Origin: Thermodesulfobacteriota bacterium | Lineage (GTDB): Bacteria; Desulfobacterota; SM23-61 | Direction of reading: 5' to 3' | Length of the DNA stretch: 11,064 bases | Assembly (NCBI GenBank): GCA_030018715.1 | Contig: JASEHN010000024.1 | Span: 4,195 to 15,258, forward strand | In this document: piece after piece, positions 6,979 through 11,064 of the stretch | Layout of the letters: the number at the start of each line of letters is the position of its first letter | Position numbering within the stretch: position 1 is the stretch's first letter | Notes under the pieces: model-generated | Seen by the model: the letters and a program-made list of their open reading frames with translations, nothing else | The model's database searches: none | Told to the model about the DNA's origin: nothing | Program-made: the position numbers and the translations under genes

Positions 6979-8631
6979 TTAGAACCTCTTCCGCAGTTCC
7001 CTCCTCATAATCTTTCCGCTGGCAGTCTTAGGAAGTTCTGGCAAAAATTCGATCTCTCGGGGGAAGGAATGTTTTGATAATCTCTGCTTCACGCTCTCCT
7101 GGATCTCCTTTGCTAAACTATGCGAAGGCTTGAATCCAGACTTGAGCACGATAAAGGCTTTGATGATCTCTCCTCGGACGGGGTCCGGCTTGCCCACGAC
7201 CGCTGCTTCCGAAACTGCAAGGTGCTCCATCAACGAATCTTCCACCTCCGCTGGGCCCACCCGATAGCCGGAGAGGGACATGAGGTCATCCGCTCTCCCT
7301 TTGAAAAAGAAATAGCCCTCTTCATCCTTTGCAGCCAGGTCGCCGGTATTGAACCATTCCTCTTTAATGAAACACTCCTTCCACTTCTCTGGTTGCTTCC
7401 AGTAGTTGGTGCTCAGAAAGTATGAGTTTTTCTTGGCCACAATCAAACCTGTCTGGTTGGGAGCGACCTCGTTGCCTTCTTCGTCCATGAGGACGATCTC
7501 GAAGCCGGGGAAGGGTTTGCCCATTGAACCGGGTTTCGGCTTTGTGCCTGGGTAATTCCCCAGGAGCATGCCCACCTCGGTGATTCCATATTGGTCGGCG
7601 ATAGGCACTCCCAAGTTTCTTTCAAACCAGAGCATGGCTTCGGCATTCAGGAATTCCCCCCCGCTGGTGAGGCGTTTTACTTTCAACCGATAGCGCTTAG
7701 GAAGGTCTTCCCCCGCCGCCAGAATGGTGCGGTAAGTCGTCGGGGCGGCTGAAAAATTGGTAACTTTCCATCTTTCCAAGATCTCATACCAGCGCTGGGC
7801 TTCCAACCGGCCTTCATCGACCAGCAGCGAATGACCGAGGCATAGGAGGGTGCTTCCCACAGTGAGTGAACCGTAAACCCAGGCCGGATCTGCATATCCC
7901 CAGAACATGTCCTCGTCTCTCACATCGAGCATGTACTTTGGATAAGGAAGCACGGTGATGATCCCTTTATGGGGAATCGTTGTTCCCTTGGGCAAACCGG
8001 TAGTGCCCGAGGTATATTGCAGGATCGCAATGTCCTCTGCCGAGGTTTCTACGATTGCAAATTCCTTGCTGGCTTTGTCCATCTCCGACCAAAAACTCAA
8101 ATCCCCGCTACGCATCCCCGAACTTCGATCCCTGGATACGACCATCACTGGCACGTCCGCCAGGCTTTTTTCCGTCCCCCGCACTTTATCCCGGTTTTCG
8201 GGATCTGTGACAATCAGCTTGGCCCCGCTATCCCCCAACCGGTAATCGATGGCCTCCGGGCCAAAAGCGGTATACAGCGGGACATCAATGGCCCCCGCTT
8301 TCCAGGTTCCAAATAAGGTGATGTAGGCTTCCGGGATTCTGGGAAGTAAACGGGCAACGGCGTCGCCCTTCTTGATCCCCAGCCCCTTCAAGACATTGGC
8401 GAACTGGGAAGTCAGGTTTCTCATCTCCCGGTAGGTGAATTTCTCCTCTTGGCCTTCGCGCGAGATGCAGAAGAGGGCTACCTTTTTGGGATCTCGGGCA
8501 TGGCGATCGATGGCTTCGTGGGCAATGTTCAGCCTTTCCGCCGGATTCCAGTCCAAATATTGTCGGGAGAATTCCTCCCATTTGAACTGCCGGTGAATTT
8601 CCTCCGGCGTTGCATAACCGATCCGGTTCAT
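6979..8631 (-). CDS. AMP-forming acyl-CoA synthetase (acetyl-/medium-chain/benzoate-CoA ligase type)
   Basis: A 550-residue, complete adenylate-forming ligase (acid + ATP + CoA to acyl-CoA + AMP + PPi). The ATP-binding loop YTSGTTGLPKG is at 206-216, YGITE at 348-352, TGD at 429-431, the hinge/A8 region KGRADDLMSLSGYRVGPAEVE at 444-464, and the C-terminal catalytic lysine K540 lies in TASGKIMRREL. Overall pattern (SGYRVGPAEVE, PADPAWVYG-like core) resembles ACSM and benzoate-CoA ligase groups rather than long-chain FadD. I place the start at ATG 8631 because AAAGGAGGG sits just upstream with about 5 bases of spacing. An in-frame ATG at 8679 overlaps the tetR stop (ATGA) and would add 16 residues with no family resemblance. 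It is probably the activating enzyme for the imported acid; the substrate is unknown. Confidence 0.92.
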   Translation of the reverse strand: MNRIGYATPEEIHRQFKWEEFSRQYLDWNPAERLNIAHEAIDRHARDPKKVALFCISREGQEEKFTYREMRNLTSQFANVLKGLGIKKGDAVARLLPRIPEAYITLFGTWKAGAIDVPLYTAFGPEAIDYRLGDSGAKLIVTDPENRDKVRGTEKSLADVPVMVVSRDRSSGMRSGDLSFWSEMDKASKEFAIVETSAEDIAILQYTSGTTGLPKGTTIPHKGIITVLPYPKYMLDVRDEDMFWGYADPAWVYGSLTVGSTLLCLGHSLLVDEGRLEAQRWYEILERWKVTNFSAAPTTYRTILAAGEDLPKRYRLKVKRLTSGGEFLNAEAMLWFERNLGVPIADQYGITEVGMLLGNYPGTKPKPGSMGKPFPGFEIVLMDEEGNEVAPNQTGLIVAKKNSYFLSTNYWKQPEKWKECFIKEEWFNTGDLAAKDEEGYFFFKGRADDLMSLSGYRVGPAEVEDSLMEHLAVSEAAVVGKPDPVRGEIIKAFIVLKSGFKPSHSLAKEIQESVKQRLSKHSFPREIEFLPELPKTASGKIMRRELRKRF

Positions 8632-8675
8632 TTTTCCCTCCTTTCCGGGTACGGTGTATGCCTTCCTGGCTGCTC

Positions 8676-9311
8676 TCATGGGCGGGAACGATCAGCCGGT
8701 TCGATCTGCTTGGATCTCAGATTTCTACTCTCCTTCTGGGGTCCTTTCAGGAATAGGTCGGAAAATAACCTGGCGATCTCTTCGCTTTTCATCTGCCCAT
8801 TCGCCGCATACCAATGGACAAGCCAATTCATCATTCCCAAAAGAGCTAAGGTAGTGATTTTAACATTCACATCCCGAAAGAGCTTTTCCTTCACACAATC
8901 AGCGATAACCTTACGAAAAAGAGATTCGTATTGGTCTCTGAGCTTAATGATTTTTCGCTGGTTGTTTGCGTTAAGAGCCCTCAGCTCCTTGAGCATCGTG
9001 GAGTGTAAATCGGAATTTTGAGCAATGCCAATGAGGTGGGTTTCAATCATTTTTTGCAGCCTTAGATCGGGTCTCAGGTTCAATCGAACGATGGGATCAA
9101 TCGCTTCCAAACTCTGCAGCATACTCCATTCGCAGATGTTGTAGAGAAGGTCTTCTTTGCTCCGGATATAATGGTAAAGGCTGCTTTCGCGAATGCCGAT
9201 GGCCCGGCAAATCTGTCTCATGGAGGTGGAAGCATAGCCGTTTTTATTGAATAAAAAGGCGGCATTCTTATAGAGCTCAGCCTTCCTCCCGCGAAGAAAT
9301 TCTCTTGCCAT
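8676..9311 (-). CDS. TetR/AcrR-family transcriptional regulator, probably acyl-CoA responsive
   Basis: A 211-residue TetR-type repressor. The N-terminal helix-turn-helix covers about residues 29-55 (TSMRQICRAIGIRESSLYHY), with the usual YHY/SKEDLL end of the recognition helix. The rest is a helical ligand domain. The ALLGMMNWLVHWYA segment (157-170) resembles the conserved C-terminal helix of KstR2/PaaR-like TetR proteins that sense acyl-CoA thioesters. The tail after about 190 is polar and probably disordered. It is the first gene of the minus-strand unit, its start is about 66 bases downstream of a palindrome at 9377-9390, and the next gene begins within 50 bases. Autoregulation and release by a CoA thioester made by the adjacent ligase are inferences. 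Confidence 0.9.
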   Translation of the reverse strand: MAREFLRGRKAELYKNAAFLFNKNGYASTSMRQICRAIGIRESSLYHYIRSKEDLLYNICEWSMLQSLEAIDPIVRLNLRPDLRLQKMIETHLIGIAQNSDLHSTMLKELRALNANNQRKIIKLRDQYESLFRKVIADCVKEKLFRDVNVKITTLALLGMMNWLVHWYAANGQMKSEEIARLFSDLFLKGPQKESRNLRSKQIEPADRSRP

Positions 9312-9338
9312 TCGCCTATTCTTCTCCCCAATTTTCCC

Positions 9339-9367
9339 TTGACAGGATGGGGGAACAGAGGTAGGAT
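9339..9367 (+). promoter_or_regulatory. Predicted sigma70-type promoter for the dehydratase-like gene
   Basis: A consensus -35 TTGACA (9339-9344), a 17-bp spacer and a -10 TAGGAT (9362-9367, four of six consensus bases). Transcription would start near 9374, just before the operator at 9377, and leave a leader of about 224 bases before the ATG at 9598. Confidence 0.6.
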
Positions 9368-9376
9368 AGTCAAAAC

Positions 9377-9390
9377 CTAACGAACGTTAG
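9377..9390. promoter_or_regulatory. Predicted TetR operator (inverted repeat)
   Basis: CTAACG-AA-CGTTAG: perfect 6-bp arms with a 2-base centre. It lies 9 bases past the plus-strand -10 and 5 bases past the minus-strand -10, so it covers or abuts both predicted start sites. Size and symmetry suit a TetR-family dimer, and the gene for one begins 66 bases away. I found no second copy of this palindrome in the other intergenic gaps. Confidence 0.7.
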
Positions 9391-9395
9391 ATTCG

Positions 9396-9424
9396 CTTAT
9401 AACCCAAACGAGAAATCCTGTCAA
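9396..9424 (-). promoter_or_regulatory. Predicted sigma70-type promoter for tetR and the catabolic operon
   Basis: On the minus strand a perfect -35 TTGACA (9424-9419), a 17-bp spacer and a -10 TATAAG (9401-9396). The start would be near 9389, inside the operator, giving a tetR leader of about 78 bases. It is the best promoter match in the window and the probable origin of the transcript running to base 1. Confidence 0.7.
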
Positions 9425-9443
9425 GAAGAATTTTTGGTCCACT

Positions 9444-9481
9444 TTCCCCAAAATTGATCAAGGGGAATATGAAAGTTTCCC
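9444..9481 (+). promoter_or_regulatory. Possible alternative hairpins in the 5' leader
   Basis: Three short segments can pair in exclusive ways: TTCCCC (9444-9449) with GGGGAA (9462-9467), or GGGAA (9463-9467) with TTCCC (9477-9481). The loop of the first contains the palindrome TTGATCAA. The stems are short and no U-run follows, so this is a weak candidate for leader control. I see nothing else notable in the leader between here and the ribosome site AGGAG at 9585-9589. Confidence 0.25.
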
Positions 9482-9597
9482 GATAGAAATCACTTTTTGA
9501 AGTTATTTGAATTCCTATAGTGAAGAAAAAAATCTTTCGTCTGGTGGATTAAAAAGCTCCCCAAGACTAATTCATTACCCTGATAGGAGAAGATTTT

Positions 9598-11064
9598 ATG
9601 GCTTTAATGACTTCCGAGGAATACCTCCAGAGCTTGAGAAAGATGAAACCCACCGTTTATGTAGATGGAGAGCGGGTGGAAAACTTTGTGGATCACCCCC
9701 TGATCCGGCCGGCCATCAACATCACCGCCAAGATGTATGCCATGGCTCAAGATCCGGATTATGAAGGAGTGCTCATCACGACCTCGCACCTTACCGGTCG
9801 CAAGATCAGCCGGTTCAACCATATCTACCAGAGCACGGAAGATCTGCAGAGAGCTCTTTCCATGCTCAGGGTGACCAATCAGGCCGTGGGGGCTTGCAAC
9901 ATGCGCTGCCTGACCAAGGAGTTGATCAACCCCCTCTATGATACCACCTTTGAGATCGACCGGGAGTGTGGGACTGACTACCACCGGAGGTTTAAAGATT
10001 ACCTGATATTCCTCCAGGACGATGACCGGATGGCCAGCGCAGGAGTCACAGATGCCAAGGGGGATCGGCGCCTTCGACCCTCGAAACAATTCGACCCGGA
10101 CCTCTACTTGCGGGTGGTCGATAAAAATGGAAAAGGGATCATCGTGCGGGGAGCCAAAATGCATCAGACGGGAGCGCTTACCGCCCATTATCTGAATGTG
10201 GTCCCCACCACCATCATGGGTGAAGACGAGAAAGATTATGCCGTTGCCTTCGCAACCCCTTCGGATGCTCCGGGGCTTATCCATGTGTTCGGCCGGCATG
10301 CGCTTGATGAGAGGAGATACACGGGGGCGGACCTGGGAAATATCAAGTACGATATGCATGAAACGATGATCATATTCAACGATCTATTCGTCCCCTGGGA
10401 GCGGGTCTTCATGTGCGGCGAATATCGATTCACCGAGCCCCTGGTGGAGAATTTCATTGCCAACCATCGTTATTCCTACGGAGGCTGTCGGCCGGGCACC
10501 TTCGACGTCCTCATCGGGGCTGCCAAGCTCATTGCTGAGTACAATGGCATAGATCGGGCCTCGCATGTGCGGGAAAAACTGACCGAGATGTCCTTTCTGA
10601 ATGAGACTATGTGGGCTTGTGCAGTGGCGGCTGCCGTTCAAGGAGTGAAGAAAGCGTCGGGCTGGTATCAACCTGACAAGCTATTGGCCAACGTGACGAA
10701 ACTTCATGTTACCAGCATCCCCCATGAGCTGGGGAAACTGGCCATTGACTTGGCCGGGGGCATTGTCGCTACTTTGCCGTCAGAAAAAAATCTGCGCAAT
10801 CCAGAAATTGGGCCGCTGGTCCGGAAATACCTGCGGACAAAAGCCGAGCTTCCGGTGGAGGACCGGATGCGCATCATCCGCTTGATCGAATTCTTGGTCC
10901 AGGGGGTGACGATTCCAGCGGACTACTTCGGCGGCGGCGGTCCGGCCACTCAGAAGATGATCATCGAGCGAGAGACCAATTTCGAATATAAAAAGCGGTT
11001 AGCGAAAATCATCGCCGGCATCACCGAAGAAAACAGCGAGAATAAGGCTGGCAAAATGATGATT
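9598..11064 (+). CDS. 4-hydroxybutyryl-CoA dehydratase (AbfD) / HpaB-family protein, 3' end outside the window
   Basis: At least 489 residues, still open at the right edge; clostridial AbfD is about 490 long. AbfD uses FAD and a [4Fe-4S] cluster to dehydrate 4-hydroxybutyryl-CoA to crotonyl-CoA by a ketyl-radical route. All cluster ligands of AbfD (C99, C103, H292, C299) have counterparts: C100 and C104 in ACNMRC, H290 and C297 in HRYSYGGC. AbfD Y296 matches Y294, E257 matches E255 (MHETM), and T190 matches T191 (HQTG). This separates it from flavin monooxygenases of the HpaB group, which lack the cluster. The residue after C297 is Arg, where AbfD has K300, and the region of AbfD E455 (here about 438-449, followed by GGGGP) looks different. 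A related but distinct substrate is possible. The start has AGGAG at 9585-9589, 8 bases upstream. It is probably co-regulated with the minus-strand operon. Confidence 0.85.
   Translation, partial: MALMTSEEYLQSLRKMKPTVYVDGERVENFVDHPLIRPAINITAKMYAMAQDPDYEGVLITTSHLTGRKISRFNHIYQSTEDLQRALSMLRVTNQAVGACNMRCLTKELINPLYDTTFEIDRECGTDYHRRFKDYLIFLQDDDRMASAGVTDAKGDRRLRPSKQFDPDLYLRVVDKNGKGIIVRGAKMHQTGALTAHYLNVVPTTIMGEDEKDYAVAFATPSDAPGLIHVFGRHALDERRYTGADLGNIKYDMHETMIIFNDLFVPWERVFMCGEYRFTEPLVENFIANHRYSYGGCRPGTFDVLIGAAKLIAEYNGIDRASHVREKLTEMSFLNETMWACAVAAAVQGVKKASGWYQPDKLLANVTKLHVTSIPHELGKLAIDLAGGIVATLPSEKNLRNPEIGPLVRKYLRTKAELPVEDRMRIIRLIEFLVQGVTIPADYFGGGGPATQKMIIERETNFEYKKRLAKIIAGITEENSENKAGKMMI

Noticed and set aside
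9490..9535. A second plus-strand promoter close to the dehydratase-like gene (TTTTTG, 16 bp, TATAGT)
   Set aside because: The -10 is reasonable, but the -35 matches poorly and the region is simply A/T-rich; the promoter at 9339-9367 is better.
9604..10359. A 251-codon minus-strand ORF opposite the dehydratase-like gene
   Set aside because: It is the complement of a strongly conserved enzyme, has no ribosome site or family motifs, and its length is explained by the codon bias of the sense strand.
9598..11064. Reading the plus-strand gene as a 4-hydroxyphenylacetate 3-monooxygenase (HpaB)
   Set aside because: The fold family is shared, but the CxxxC and HxxxYxxC cluster ligands are those of AbfD-type dehydratases, not of flavin monooxygenases.
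1..11064. tRNA genes, CRISPR arrays, insertion sequences, phage or defence genes
   Set aside because: Gaps between genes are short and accounted for; I saw no cloverleaf, regular repeat-spacer pattern, transposase or terminal repeats.

Overview
The window looks like a catabolic gene cluster from a Gram-negative, probably anaerobic bacterium. Gene content (Liv-type uptake, acyl-CoA ligases, crotonase, SDR and an oxygen-sensitive-type 4-hydroxybutyryl-CoA dehydratase homologue) is what I would expect from a sulfate-reducing or syntrophic deltaproteobacterium (Desulfobacterota). That taxonomic guess is inference; there is no rRNA or other marker here. There are no tRNAs, CRISPR arrays, insertion sequences or phage genes.

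Almost everything left of 9311 is on the minus strand and reads as one long co-directional unit. In order of transcription: a TetR-family regulator (9311-8676), a CoA ligase (8631-6979), LivG and LivF ATPases (6935-6195 and 6198-5506, overlapping by ATGA), a periplasmic binding protein LivK (5374-4133), permeases LivH (4019-3132) and LivM (3135-2146, again an ATGA overlap), an enoyl-CoA hydratase-family protein (2110-1328), an SDR dehydrogenase (1205-447), and the N-terminal part of a second CoA ligase leaving the window at base 1. Two non-coding hairpin-type elements lie inside it: a 9-bp stem between livK and livH, and a GC-rich interspersed-repeat-like palindrome between the hydratase and SDR genes.

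On the plus strand a single gene starts at 9598 and runs off the right edge after 489 codons. It belongs to the 4-hydroxybutyryl-CoA dehydratase (AbfD) / HpaB superfamily and keeps all four AbfD iron-sulfur ligands (C100, C104, H290, C297), but has Arg where AbfD has an active-site Lys.

The 286-base gap between the regulator and the dehydratase-like gene is the control region. It holds two good sigma70-type promoters pointing toward each other (plus: -35 at 9339, -10 at 9362; minus: -35 at 9424, -10 at 9401, both with 17-bp spacers). One perfect-arm inverted repeat, CTAACG-AA-CGTTAG (9377-9390), lies between the two -10 boxes. A single TetR dimer there could repress both transcripts at once, including its own.

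Working model (inference): an organic acid is imported by LivKHMGF, activated by one or both CoA ligases, and processed by hydratase, SDR and the radical-type dehydratase homologue. The TetR protein would release DNA when the acyl-CoA accumulates. The substrate cannot be read from the sequence.
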